NCBI RefSeq assembly: GCF_002216685.1
Contig: NZ_CP022353.1
Span: forward strand, 1,240,001-1,304,000
Origin: Vibrio tarriae
GTDB lineage: Bacteria; Pseudomonadota; Gammaproteobacteria; Enterobacterales; Vibrionaceae
Direction of reading: 5' to 3'
Length of the DNA stretch: 64,000 nucleotides
The notes under the pieces are model-generated. The model saw nothing but the letters and a program-made list of their open reading frames with translations. It had not been told where the DNA came from and did no database searches. Of the stretch, positions 45,406 to 54,868 are shown piece by piece. Each line of letters starts with the position of its first letter. Position 1 is the stretch's first letter. The position numbers and the translations under genes are program-made.

Positions 45406-48400
45406 ATGACTGCGCGTGAAACTTTGATGCCGGTTTTGCTTGAAAAAGTCTATCAACTGATTCAAGACAAACTAGAGCTTGCTCAACAACCCTTAGTGAC
45501 TCAACTTGGACAACACCTGTTCAGTAACATTTCACAAGACGACCTAGTGGAGCGTAACGAATCGGATCTTTATGGTGCAGTGCTCAGTTTATGGCACCAC
45601 ATCAATGAGAAAAAAGCCGATGAACGCTCAGTACGAGTATTTAACCCAACGGTAAGTCGCCAAGGTTGGCAATCGACCCACACTATTGTTGAGATTGTTT
45701 TACCAGATAGTCCCTTTCTGGTTGATTCAATCAAAATGGCATTAAGCCGCCTAGGACTGGCATCGCACTTAATGCTCAACGGACCTGCTCATATTGCACG
45801 TCACGACGATGGTTCGATCAAAAGCATTAATCAAGGAGAAGGGCAACTGACCTCAATGTTCCACATTGAAGTTGATCGCCTAAGCAGCAAGGAAGAGATG
45901 ACAGAGCTGAAAAACGAATTGCTGGATATTCTGCATGACACCGCTCTGGTTGTGAAAGATTGGAAACCAATGGTGACCAAGCTTGAACAAGTGATCAATC
46001 AGCTGGAAGTGGATAAAAAACAGATCCCCGTTGAAGCCGAACGCCTGCAAGAAACCATTCAGTTCTTACGCTGGCTGGGTAACCATAACTTCACCTTTAT
46101 GGGTTACAAAGAGTTTGATTTGGTAGAGAAAAATGGCGATACCGAACTGACTCCGACCGATGATAATGGACTTGGCTTGTTCTCTGACAACGAGCGAGTA
46201 CGCAGCGTTAAACTCTCTCAATTCCCAGATTCGGCAAGGCTCGAAGCCAAAAAGCCATTCCTGTTGATCTTAACCAAAGGCAACAAGCAATCGCGAATCC
46301 ATCGTCCTGCTTATACCGACTATATCGGGATCAAAAAGTTTGACGCGAAAGGCAAGGTGATCGGTGAGCATCGCTTTACTGGCTTATACACTTCCGCTGT
46401 GTACAACCAAAGTGTTGAAGGCATCCCGCTGATCCGCGAAAAAGTAGGGCGCATTCTTGCCGCCAGCGGCTACCGCCAAGGCTCTTACGCCTACAAAGCT
46501 CTGCACAATATTCTTGAAAACTACCCACGCGATGAGCTGTTACAAGCCCGTGAAGAAGAGCTGCTTGAAGTAGGCATGGGCGTTGTACAGATGCAAGATC
46601 GTGATTTACTGCGCCTATTTGTACGTAAAGATCCATTCGGACGTTTCTTCAGTTGCATGGTGTATGTAACCAAGGAACGTTACAACACTGAGCTGCGTCG
46701 TAAGACCCAACAAGTGTTCAAACAGTATTTTGGTTGTGAGCAAGATGTTGAATTTACAACCTATTTCTCAGAAAGCCCACTGGCGAGAACTCACTACATT
46801 GTGCGTGTCGACAATAACAACATCAACGTAGATGTGAAAAAGATAGAGCAGAATTTAATGGAAGCCTCAACCTCGTGGGATGATCGTCTCGCAGAAGCCA
46901 TCGTCGCCAATTTCGGTGAAAGCCGTGGATTACCGCTGTCAAAAGAGTATCAACGTGCCTTCCCACGTTCTTACAAAGAAGACGTATTACCAGGCTCTGC
47001 ATTGGCCGATATTGAGCATCTTGAAGCGTTAGATGAGCATAATAAACTCGGCATGCTGTTCTATCGTTTACAAGAGAGCGCCAAAGATTCCAAAGCGGTA
47101 CGCTTAAAGCTCTATCACAAAGACGAACCCATCCATCTATCAGACGTTATGCCGATGCTAGAAAACCTCGGCTTACGCGTGATTGGTGAATCGCCTTATG
47201 AAGTAGTGAAAGCTAATGGCCAAGTGTACTGGATCCTTGATTTCTCTATGCTGCATAAGAGTGATAAGCAGGTGGATCTGCGTGAAGCTCGCGATCGATT
47301 CCAACAAGCGTTTGCCGCAATCTGGGCAGGAGAGCTAGAGAGTGATGGCTTTAACCGTTTGATTTTAGGTGCATCACTATCCGGTCGTGAAGTTTCGATC
47401 CTGCGTGCTTATGCGCGTTATATGCGTCAAGTCGGTTTCCCATTTAGCCAGCACTATATTGAAGATACGCTCAGCCACCATCCCGATCTTGCACAAGGAT
47501 TAGTGGATCTTTTCCTGCGTCGTTTCGATCCGAAATACAAAGGCGGAGAAAAGGGCCAAGCTGAGATCATCAAATCTCTGACAGAGCAATTAGATCAAGT
47601 ACAGAGTCTCGACGACGATCGAATTATCCGTCGTTATATGGAGATGATCACAGCAACGCTGCGCACCAACTACTACCAGTTGGATGAGAACAAGCAGAAC
47701 AAACCTTGGTTATCTCTCAAAATGAAGCCAAGTGAGATCCCTGAAATTCCTGCACCTGTGCCTGCGTTCGAAATCTTCGTGTATGCCCCAGACATTGAAG
47801 GGGTGCATTTACGCGGTGGTAAAGTCGCTCGTGGTGGGCTGCGTTGGTCTGATCGCCAAGAAGATTTCCGTACTGAAATTTTAGGCTTGGTCAAAGCACA
47901 ACAAGTGAAAAATACGGTCATCGTGCCTGTTGGTGCAAAAGGTGGCTTTGTTTGTAAGAAACAGTATCTCTACACCACACGCGATGAGATTTTTGCAGAA
48001 GGTCAACGCTGCTACAAACGCTTTATTCGCGCTTTACTCGACGTAACGGATAACATTATTGAAGGGCAAGTGGTTCCGCCTAAGAACGTGGTTCGTCATG
48101 ATGAAGATGACCCTTATTTGGTGGTGGCTGCGGATAAAGGCACCGCAACCTTTTCTGATTTAGCAAACTCAGTGTCGGCGGAATACCAATTCTGGCTCGG
48201 TGATGCTTTTGCTTCAGGGGGGTCAAACGGTTATGACCACAAAGCGATGGGCATTACCGCCAAAGGGGGTTGGGAATCGGTAAAACGTCATTTCCGTGAA
48301 ATGGGCATTGATTGTCAAACCACCGATTTTACCGCGATTGGCATCGGTGACATGGCCGGCGACGTGTTTGGTAACGGTATGTTGTTATCAAAACATATTC

Positions 48401-50247
48401 GCTTACTGGCGGCCTTTAACCATATTCATATCTTCATTGATCCCACCCCGGATTCTGCGAGCAGTTGGGAAGAGCGTAATCGCTTGTTTAATCTGCCTCG
48501 TTCAAGTTGGGAAGATTACAATCCGAAGCTGATTTCTAAAGGTGGTGGCGTCTTCTCGCGTAAAGCAAAAGCGATTACGCTGACACCTGAAATGCAGAAG
48601 ATGCTCAACACTAAAAAAACCACGTTGGCACCCAATGAGTTGATCAAGATGATCCTGAAAATGGAAGTCGATCTCCTCTGGAATGGTGGTATCGGTACCT
48701 ATGTGAAATCATCCATTGAAACACATACCGATGTCGGTGACCGAGCCAATGACGGATTACGTGTCGATGGACGTGAAGTAAACGCTAAAATCATCGGCGA
48801 AGGCGGCAACCTTGGTATGACTCAGCGCGGTCGTATCGAGTTTGCACTCAAAGGTGGACGCGTTAACACGGACTTCGTGGATAACGTCGGTGGCGTAGAC
48901 TGTTCCGATAACGAAGTGAACATCAAGATCTTCCTCAATGGCTTGGTGGCTAATGGTGATTTAACACTCAAACAGCGCAACCAGATCCTTGAGTCGATGA
49001 AAGATGAAGTAGGAAGCATCGTGATTGAAGATGCTTATGGACAATCTGAATCGATTTCCGTGACCGAAGCGCAGGGCGTATCACTCATGAAAGAGCAGAT
49101 CCGCTTTATCCATCACATGGAAAAAGCGGGGTATTTGGATCGAGCTTTAGAGCATATTCCGGATGATGAAACTCTACTTGAGCGTGAAAGACAGGGCATG
49201 GGATTAACACGTCCTGAACTTTCGGTGTTGACGGCCTACGGCAAAATGGCGTTGAAAGAAGAGCTGGCCAGTGAAGAGATTGCGCAAGATGAATTCCATG
49301 CCAAACAATTGGTTAACTACTTCCCAACTGAGTTACGCGGTCACTATGTACAGCAGATGGTGAACCATCCGCTACGAGTAGAAATCATCGCGACAGCCTT
49401 AGCAAACCAAATGGTTAACGAAATGGGCTGCAACTTCGTTACGCGTTTACAAGAAGAGACCGGCTCTAGCGTGGTCGATATTGCGAATGCGTATGCGGCC
49501 GCGCGGGAGATTTACGGTTTAGGTACCGTGCTCGAAAAAGTACGCAAACTGGACAACATAGCGCAAAGTAGCGCCCAATATGATGTGATGTTCCTCGTGC
49601 GCCGCACTTTGCGTCGCCTGACTCGCTGGTTACTGCGCAACCGTACAGGTAAGCCATCCGTGATAGCAATGGTCGAACGCTATCAAGAGGATGTCAAAGC
49701 TATCACCGAACAATTGGATAAGGTTTTGGTGAAAGAGGAGATTGTTGAGCATAATTCTATGGCTGAAAACTGGATAGAGAAGGGCATCGAGAAAGAACTT
49801 GCGCATTATGTGGCGCGCCTTTCTAGCCTCTATTCTGCACTGGATATTTCAGCAGTGGCAAAAGAGAAAAGCATGGCTGTTACTCAAACGGCGAAGCTTT
49901 ATTACCATCTCGGCGATCGATTATCTCTGCACTGGTTCTTGAAACAAATCAACCATCAGGCCGTGGATAACCATTGGCAAGCATTAGCAAGAGCCTCTTT
50001 CCGTGAGGATCTCGATTGGCAGCAACGCCAGTTGACGGCTCAAGTGCTCAGTAGCAATTTGAGTGATGCTCAACAGGAAATTGAACTGGCACTTGATAAA
50101 TGGTTAGAGCGTAACCAAGTCTCAATCAGCCGCTGGGAGAACATCCTCAGCGAGTTTAAAGTCGGTACCGTTCATGAATTTGCCAAATTCTCAGTGGCAT
50201 TGCGAGAGTTGACCTTGCTCAACTTAAATTGTCTCACTGTAGAATAA
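45406..50247 (+). CDS. gdhB: NAD-specific glutamate dehydrogenase, large 180-kDa type
   Basis: A 1613-residue cytosolic enzyme converting glutamate to 2-oxoglutarate and ammonia with NAD. It belongs to the L180 class. The first ~700 residues hold ACT-like regulatory segments (for example LPDSPFLVDSIKMALSRLGL). The catalytic core lies at ~790-1150: HLRGGKVARGGLRWSDRQEDFRTE, NTVIVPVGAKGGFVCKK with the catalytic Lys, YDHKAMGITAKGGWESVKRHF and the NAD-fold GIGDMAGDVFGNGML. The C-terminal ~450 residues are helical. Length equals known members. The ATG at 45406 has GGAG 10 bases upstream. Single gene with its own terminator. Confidence 0.94.
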   Translation: MTARETLMPVLLEKVYQLIQDKLELAQQPLVTQLGQHLFSNISQDDLVERNESDLYGAVLSLWHHINEKKADERSVRVFNPTVSRQGWQSTHTIVEIVLPDSPFLVDSIKMALSRLGLASHLMLNGPAHIARHDDGSIKSINQGEGQLTSMFHIEVDRLSSKEEMTELKNELLDILHDTALVVKDWKPMVTKLEQVINQLEVDKKQIPVEAERLQETIQFLRWLGNHNFTFMGYKEFDLVEKNGDTELTPTDDNGLGLFSDNERVRSVKLSQFPDSARLEAKKPFLLILTKGNKQSRIHRPAYTDYIGIKKFDAKGKVIGEHRFTGLYTSAVYNQSVEGIPLIREKVGRILAASGYRQGSYAYKALHNILENYPRDELLQAREEELLEVGMGVVQMQDRDLLRLFVRKDPFGRFFSCMVYVTKERYNTELRRKTQQVFKQYFGCEQDVEFTTYFSESPLARTHYIVRVDNNNINVDVKKIEQNLMEASTSWDDRLAEAIVANFGESRGLPLSKEYQRAFPRSYKEDVLPGSALADIEHLEALDEHNKLGMLFYRLQESAKDSKAVRLKLYHKDEPIHLSDVMPMLENLGLRVIGESPYEVVKANGQVYWILDFSMLHKSDKQVDLREARDRFQQAFAAIWAGELESDGFNRLILGASLSGREVSILRAYARYMRQVGFPFSQHYIEDTLSHHPDLAQGLVDLFLRRFDPKYKGGEKGQAEIIKSLTEQLDQVQSLDDDRIIRRYMEMITATLRTNYYQLDENKQNKPWLSLKMKPSEIPEIPAPVPAFEIFVYAPDIEGVHLRGGKVARGGLRWSDRQEDFRTEILGLVKAQQVKNTVIVPVGAKGGFVCKKQYLYTTRDEIFAEGQRCYKRFIRALLDVTDNIIEGQVVPPKNVVRHDEDDPYLVVAADKGTATFSDLANSVSAEYQFWLGDAFASGGSNGYDHKAMGITAKGGWESVKRHFREMGIDCQTTDFTAIGIGDMAGDVFGNGMLLSKHIRLLAAFNHIHIFIDPTPDSASSWEERNRLFNLPRSSWEDYNPKLISKGGGVFSRKAKAITLTPEMQKMLNTKKTTLAPNELIKMILKMEVDLLWNGGIGTYVKSSIETHTDVGDRANDGLRVDGREVNAKIIGEGGNLGMTQRGRIEFALKGGRVNTDFVDNVGGVDCSDNEVNIKIFLNGLVANGDLTLKQRNQILESMKDEVGSIVIEDAYGQSESISVTEAQGVSLMKEQIRFIHHMEKAGYLDRALEHIPDDETLLERERQGMGLTRPELSVLTAYGKMALKEELASEEIAQDEFHAKQLVNYFPTELRGHYVQQMVNHPLRVEIIATALANQMVNEMGCNFVTRLQEETGSSVVDIANAYAAAREIYGLGTVLEKVRKLDNIAQSSAQYDVMFLVRRTLRRLTRWLLRNRTGKPSVIAMVERYQEDVKAITEQLDKVLVKEEIVEHNSMAENWIEKGIEKELAHYVARLSSLYSALDISAVAKEKSMAVTQTAKLYYHLGDRLSLHWFLKQINHQAVDNHWQALARASFREDLDWQQRQLTAQVLSSNLSDAQQEIELALDKWLERNQVSISRWENILSEFKVGTVHEFAKFSVALRELTLLNLNCLTVE

Positions 50248-50282
50248 GCATTGAATTGCCTGACGAATGAGTCAATAATAAC

Positions 50283-50306
50283 GCCCCGTTTATTCGGGGC
50301 TTTTTT
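50283..50306 (+). terminator. Terminator after gdh
   Basis: Stem GCCCCG / CGGGGC with a 6-nt loop followed by six T, just before the pyrD ribosome site. Confidence 0.92.
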
Positions 50307-50320
50307 CTTTCGGAGGCATT

Positions 50321-51331
50321 ATGCTTTACCGCTTAGCCAGAGCTGGCTTTTTCCAATTGGATGCCGAAAAGGCACACGATCTGGCCATCTCTAATTTCAA
50401 ACGTTTCACTGGCACTCCTTTCGATCTCTTCTATCGTCAACAACTTCCTCATCGTCCAGTTCAATGCATGGGCTTAACCTTTAAAAATCCAGTCGGTTTA
50501 GCAGCAGGGCTCGACAAAAACGGTGAGTGCATCGAAGCGTTTGGCGCGATGGGCTTCGGATTTGTTGAAGTAGGCACGGTCACACCAAGACCACAAGCAG
50601 GTAACGACAAACCACGCCTGTTTCGTTTAGTGCATGCTGAAGGCATCATCAATCGAATGGGCTTTAACAATCTGGGTGTTGATCACTTGGTTGAGAATGT
50701 TAAGCGAGCCCAATACGATGGGATCATCGGGATCAACATCGGTAAAAACAAAGATACTCCGATTGAGAAAGGGGCAGAGGACTATTTGATCTGTATGGAT
50801 AAAGTTTATCCTTACGCAGGTTACATCGCCGTAAATATCTCTTCTCCGAACACACCAGGACTTCGCTCTCTACAATACGGTGAAGCGCTGGATGAACTGC
50901 TTGCTGCATTGAAAACTCGCCAAGCTGAATTAGCAGCGAAACACGATAAATATGTCCCGCTTGCACTTAAGATTGCACCAGATTTAAGTGACGATGAAAT
51001 TCAGCAAATCTGCCAATCACTTTTGAAAAACAAAATCGATGGTGTCATCGCGACAAACACCACCTTAGATCGTTCATTGGTTGAAGGGATGAAGTTTGCC
51101 AACGAAGCTGGCGGCCTCAGTGGACGACCTTTGCAAAACCGCAGTACAGAAGTTATTAAGTGTCTGTATAAAGAACTCGGTGAAGAAATTCCGATCATCG
51201 GGGTCGGTGGTATCGATTCCTACATCTCCGCCAAAGAAAAGCTCTTAGCAGGAGCAAAATTAGTTCAGGTCTATAGCGGCTTTATTTATCAAGGGCCAGG
51301 GTTGGTCGCTGATATCGTCAAGAACCTGTAA
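50321..51331 (+). CDS. pyrD: Dihydroorotate dehydrogenase (quinone), class 2
   Basis: A 336-residue membrane-associated flavoprotein for the fourth step of pyrimidine synthesis. The N-terminal helix pair ([23 protein letters not shown]) is the class 2 membrane-contact domain. FMN and orotate residues lie in [59 protein letters not shown] with the catalytic Ser, and IIGVGGIDS. Length matches E. coli PyrD (336). Ribosome site CGGAGG precedes the ATG. Confidence 0.97.
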   Translation: MLYRLARAGFFQLDAEKAHDLAISNFKRFTGTPFDLFYRQQLPHRPVQCMGLTFKNPVGLAAGLDKNGECIEAFGAMGFGFVEVGTVTPRPQAGNDKPRLFRLVHAEGIINRMGFNNLGVDHLVENVKRAQYDGIIGINIGKNKDTPIEKGAEDYLICMDKVYPYAGYIAVNISSPNTPGLRSLQYGEALDELLAALKTRQAELAAKHDKYVPLALKIAPDLSDDEIQQICQSLLKNKIDGVIATNTTLDRSLVEGMKFANEAGGLSGRPLQNRSTEVIKCLYKELGEEIPIIGVGGIDSYISAKEKLLAGAKLVQVYSGFIYQGPGLVADIVKNL

Positions 51332-51358
51332 GCTCCCCGATTTATCAGCGGAATTACT

Positions 51359-51392
51359 GAGGAAATGTCTAACGCATTTCCTCTTTTTTTTT
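51359..51392 (+). terminator. Terminator after pyrD
   Basis: Perfect 9-bp stem GAGGAAATG / CATTTCCTC with a 7-nt loop and nine T. Confidence 0.93.
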
Positions 51393-51485
51393 CTCTGCAC
51401 CTTCATAGAATTACCGATATTCATAGGCAAGGGTAGGTCACATAGCTTACCTCATCCTCCCAAATGTATCGTTGAGAGTGGAACA

Positions 51486-52031
51486 ATGCTTAAACCAAGT
51501 GACAAATGGAGTTGGTACTTCTCAGATAGCGAAGGTTATCTGATGCTCAACCTTGGTGACGATATGCTGTTTCGTACCAATCTCAGTCGCAATCTTTTGG
51601 TGGATTGTGCATTCATCGAGAACCCCTTCACCGTAGATGACGCTTCTGATTTTCAGTTGTACAAAGAACACATTGCCTGTCTACCTCTGAGTGAGCCTCG
51701 TAAAGCGGAGTTGGCGCTGTACTGTGTGGCCGCAAAACGCTTCCACAAACCCGTACAGCCTAAAAGCTGGTTTTTTGATGTACAGGGAACCACCGGTTAT
51801 ACCCCACAACAAGGTCAGCTGATATCTCTACGAAACTCCCTTAACAGCGGTATTTTTATTGCGTTAGAAGTGGGGGAGAACGCCACTCTTTGCGCGTACA
51901 GTGATTTGGTTTCTTTTGCTTTAAACGGCAGCAAAACACTGGAATTTGGTCAAGTAATTAAAGTGATGCACGACAGAATGTCGGATGTGAATACACTTTT
52001 GTATACACCCCAAATGGCCATGGTCAGTTAA
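51486..52031 (+). CDS. zapC: Cell division protein ZapC
   Basis: A 181-residue cytosolic protein that binds and bundles FtsZ at the division site. It begins MLKPSDKWSWYFSDSEGYLMLNLGDDMLF, the hallmark ZapC start, and ends with FGQVIKVMHDRMSDV. Placed between pyrD and rlmL exactly as in E. coli (pyrD-zapC-ycbX/rlmL). Preceded by its own gap with GTGGAAC before the ATG, so it may have its own promoter. Confidence 0.93.
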   Translation: MLKPSDKWSWYFSDSEGYLMLNLGDDMLFRTNLSRNLLVDCAFIENPFTVDDASDFQLYKEHIACLPLSEPRKAELALYCVAAKRFHKPVQPKSWFFDVQGTTGYTPQQGQLISLRNSLNSGIFIALEVGENATLCAYSDLVSFALNGSKTLEFGQVIKVMHDRMSDVNTLLYTPQMAMVS

Positions 52032-52079
52032 TTTTATATTCAATATTCGTTCCTTTCCTATTTCGTTCCTTCATTTCTT

Positions 52080-52102
52080 ATCGGCGTAAGCCGATTTTTT
52101 TT
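52080..52102 (+). terminator. Terminator after zapC
   Basis: Stem ATCGGC / GCCGAT with a 3-4-nt loop followed by eight T. Confidence 0.88.
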
Positions 52103-52246
52103 GCCTTTAAATCGAGCTAATCCGTTAGGCAATGTGAGCTCGGTACAAAATTTAGACATCTATTTTTTACTTAAACACAACGAAACAAGGCATTCACTTT
52201 GTCATTTTAAGTCAAAAATTCCCGTTTTATGGCCTTTTGTAACTTA

Positions 52247-52276
52247 TTTACAGTGTAAAAATACATCTGGTATAGT
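52247..52276 (+). promoter_or_regulatory. Possible sigma-70 promoter in the zapC-rlmL gap
   Basis: TTTACA, an 18-bp spacer and TATAGT. The zapC-rlmL gap (52032-52490, 459 bp) also holds the zapC terminator, a perfect 14-bp palindrome AGTGTGTACACACT at 52344 followed by the stem CCGAT/ATCGG, a possible small frame at 52388 and a second -10 like TATAAT at 52454. The rest looks like AT-rich spacer. Confidence 0.45.
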
Positions 52277-52387
52277 CCAAAACAAGCATGCATAAGTAGT
52301 CACTAACGAGAATAAATGCTTAGTTAGCAAGCGATAGAACAGGAGTGTGTACACACTGACCGATATGATCGGCATAGAGAGGATCGA

Positions 52388-52519
52388 ATGGGTAAAAGCG
52401 AGATTTTTTGGCTTGGTGATGAGTTAGCTTTAGGTATGGTTCACATTGTCAGTTATAATCTGAGACCATTTTTATCAGCAAAAGAACACTATGAATCAGT
52501 ATCTAGCGGTGACGTCTAA
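52388..52519 (+). CDS. Candidate 43-residue small protein overlapping the rlmL start
   Basis: ATG at 52388 with a strong ribosome site (GAGAGGA, 5 bases upstream) opens a 43-codon frame, [20 protein letters not shown] to the end ESVSSGDV. It ends 29 bp inside rlmL in another frame. I recognise no family. A possible promoter lies ~110 bp upstream. The good ribosome site and the poor one in front of rlmL would allow translational coupling, so it may be a leader peptide. Without homologues it could also be chance. Confidence 0.3.
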   Translation: MGKSEIFWLGDELALGMVHIVSYNLRPFLSAKEHYESVSSGDV

Positions 52520-54617
52520 CGGCCTTGAGAATCTATTAGTTGAAGAATTAACCCAACTGGGTATTAACGATGCCAAACCCGTTCAGGCCGGGGTTAAATT
52601 TAAAGCAACCAATGAACAGATCTATCGCTGCTGTCTATGGAGTCGTCTCGCATCAAGATTTGTTCGTATTGTGGCTGAATTTAAGTGTCAGAATGACTTA
52701 GATCTCTATCTTTCAACAACTTCAGTCAACTGGGTCAACTATTTCCACAGTTCTAAAAAGCTCGTTGTTGATTTCAATGGCACGAACCGAGAAATTCGTA
52801 ATAGCCAATACGGTGCGATGAAAGTCAAAGACGCTATCGTAGATTGCTTCACTAAGAAAAATCTGCCTCGTCCATCGATCAGCAAAGATCTTGCGGATCT
52901 TCATATCCATGTTCGCTTACACAAAGAGAATGCTCTGCTGGGTATCGATATGGTGGGTTCAGGCTTGCATGCTCGCGGCTACCGAACTGAGGCAGGTAAA
53001 GCGCCATTACGTGAAACATTAGCCGCCGCAATCATTCTGCGCAGTGGTTGGGATGCCAGTAAACCGCTTCTCGATCCTATGTGTGGCTCCGGTACCTTAC
53101 TGATTGAAGCGGCGATGATGGCTGCCAATATTGCTCCAGGCTTACAACGTAAAAAGTGGGGCTTCGAAGCATTAGAAGATTTCGAACCAGAACTCTGGGC
53201 AAGTGTGAAATCAGAAGCCAGCGTTCAAGGTAAACGTGGAGTCAAAAAGGTAGAAACTCATTTCTACGGCGTAGATAACGATAACCGCGTATTGCAGACG
53301 GCTAAAGATAACGCCCGTCGTGCCGGAGTAGAAGAGTTAATCAGCTTTACTTTGGGCGATGCGGCAAAGGTAAAACGTCCAGAAAACTTCGCTGAAGGCA
53401 TTGTGATTTGTAACCCGCCGTACGGTGAGCGCCTAGGTACTCATCCCGGTTTGATCGCCCTGTACACTGCATTTGGTGCACAGCTTAAAGCTGAGTTTGG
53501 TGGTTGCCACGCTTCTATTTTCTCGAGTTCTGACGAATTACTCAGTTGTTTGCGCATGCGTGCGGACAAACAATTCAAACTGAATAATGGTGCGTTACCA
53601 TGTCACCAAAAAAATTACACCATAGCCGTACGAGAGCAAAACAGCGTCAGCAATGAAGGCACTCAAGAAATCTTTATTGCCCCAGATTTTGCCAACCGTT
53701 TGAAGAAAAACTTCAACAAGATTGGCAAGTGGGCTAAGCGTGAAGGGCTCGATTGCTTCCGCCTCTATGATGCGGATCTTCCCGAATACAATGTGGCTAT
53801 TGATGTCTACCAAGATCATCTCATGATCCAAGAATATGCAGCGCCAAAGGATATTCCTGAAGAGAAAGCGAAGCGTCGCTTAACCGATATTATTCGCGCT
53901 GCCATTCAAGTGTTGGATGTCGATGCGAATAACGTCGTGCTTAAAGTTCGCGAAAGACAAAAAGGCACTTCGCAATACGAGAAACTCGGCCAGCAAGCAC
54001 AGACCATGCAAATTACCGAGTATGGCGTGAAGTTGATCGTCAACCTATACGATTATCTCGATACTGGCTTATTCCTTGACCACAAAATTACTCGTCGTCG
54101 TTTAGGGCAAATGGCACAAGGCAAAGATTTTCTCAATTTATTTGCCTATACCGGCTCTGCGACAGTACATGCTGCTTGTGGCGGTGCAAAATCGACGACG
54201 ACCGTCGATATGTCGAAAACTTATCTTGAATGGGCCAAAGAGAATATGCAGCTAAACGGGCAGGTTGGGCGTCAGCACCAGTACGTTCAGGCCGACTGTC
54301 TACAGTGGCTCACGAATGCCCAAAGCCAGTACGACCTTATCTTTATTGATCCGCCAACGTTTTCCAATTCTAAACGTATGGATCAAACTTTTGATGTGCA
54401 ACGTGACCACGTCACGCTTATGACCAATCTTAAACGATTGCTGCGCCCAGAAGGGACAATTGTTTTCTCTAATAACAAGCGCTATTTCAAGATGGATATG
54501 GAAGCGCTACACGCTTTGGGGCTCAACGCTCAAAATATCTCGCATCAAACCTTACCGCTGGATTTTGAGCGAAATAAACAAATTCATAACTGCTGGCTGA
54601 TCACCCATCAGAGTTAG
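52491..54617 (+). CDS. rlmL: Bifunctional 23S rRNA methyltransferase RlmK/RlmL
   Basis: A 708-residue fused enzyme that methylates 23S rRNA at G2445 (N2) and G2069 (N7). Residues ~45-155 are a THUMP RNA-binding domain. RlmL follows with [23 protein letters not shown] and the catalytic NPPYGERLG. The C-terminal RlmK half has [19 protein letters not shown] and [14 protein letters not shown]. Length is near E. coli RlmL (702). It is followed at 8 bp by a glutaredoxin-like gene and then uup, an order also seen in E. coli (rlmL-uup). Confidence 0.96.
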   Translation: MNQYLAVTSNGLENLLVEELTQLGINDAKPVQAGVKFKATNEQIYRCCLWSRLASRFVRIVAEFKCQNDLDLYLSTTSVNWVNYFHSSKKLVVDFNGTNREIRNSQYGAMKVKDAIVDCFTKKNLPRPSISKDLADLHIHVRLHKENALLGIDMVGSGLHARGYRTEAGKAPLRETLAAAIILRSGWDASKPLLDPMCGSGTLLIEAAMMAANIAPGLQRKKWGFEALEDFEPELWASVKSEASVQGKRGVKKVETHFYGVDNDNRVLQTAKDNARRAGVEELISFTLGDAAKVKRPENFAEGIVICNPPYGERLGTHPGLIALYTAFGAQLKAEFGGCHASIFSSSDELLSCLRMRADKQFKLNNGALPCHQKNYTIAVREQNSVSNEGTQEIFIAPDFANRLKKNFNKIGKWAKREGLDCFRLYDADLPEYNVAIDVYQDHLMIQEYAAPKDIPEEKAKRRLTDIIRAAIQVLDVDANNVVLKVRERQKGTSQYEKLGQQAQTMQITEYGVKLIVNLYDYLDTGLFLDHKITRRRLGQMAQGKDFLNLFAYTGSATVHAACGGAKSTTTVDMSKTYLEWAKENMQLNGQVGRQHQYVQADCLQWLTNAQSQYDLIFIDPPTFSNSKRMDQTFDVQRDHVTLMTNLKRLLRPEGTIVFSNNKRYFKMDMEALHALGLNAQNISHQTLPLDFERNKQIHNCWLITHQS

Positions 54618-54625
54618 GAAATTCA

Positions 54626-54868
54626 ATGATAACCTTGTACAGCACTGAAGGATGCCATCTCTGTGAGATGGCCTATGCGTTACTCAATGAAGTAGGGCTC
54701 ACCAAACAAGTTAACGTGGTAGAGATTGCCTTTAATGACGAGCTATTTTCTCGTTACGCGGTCACTATACCGGTTGTCGCTTACCAAGGTAATGAACTGA
54801 ATTGGCCTTTTGACATACAAGAATTAAGAGAGTGGTTAAAACATAATGGCATTAATTACCATCCATAA
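54626..54868 (+). CDS. Glutaredoxin-like DUF836 protein
   Basis: An 80-residue thioredoxin-fold protein with an N-terminal CHLC pair (LYSTEGCHLCEMAYALL) and the cis-proline in VTIPVVAYQG. These are the glutaredoxin-like DUF836 marks. It probably works in thiol exchange, with an unknown partner. It starts 8 bp after rlmL and its last 23 bp overlap uup, so rlmL, this gene, uup and perhaps the DUF3466 gene form one transcript. Confidence 0.82.
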   Translation: MITLYSTEGCHLCEMAYALLNEVGLTKQVNVVEIAFNDELFSRYAVTIPVVAYQGNELNWPFDIQELREWLKHNGINYHP

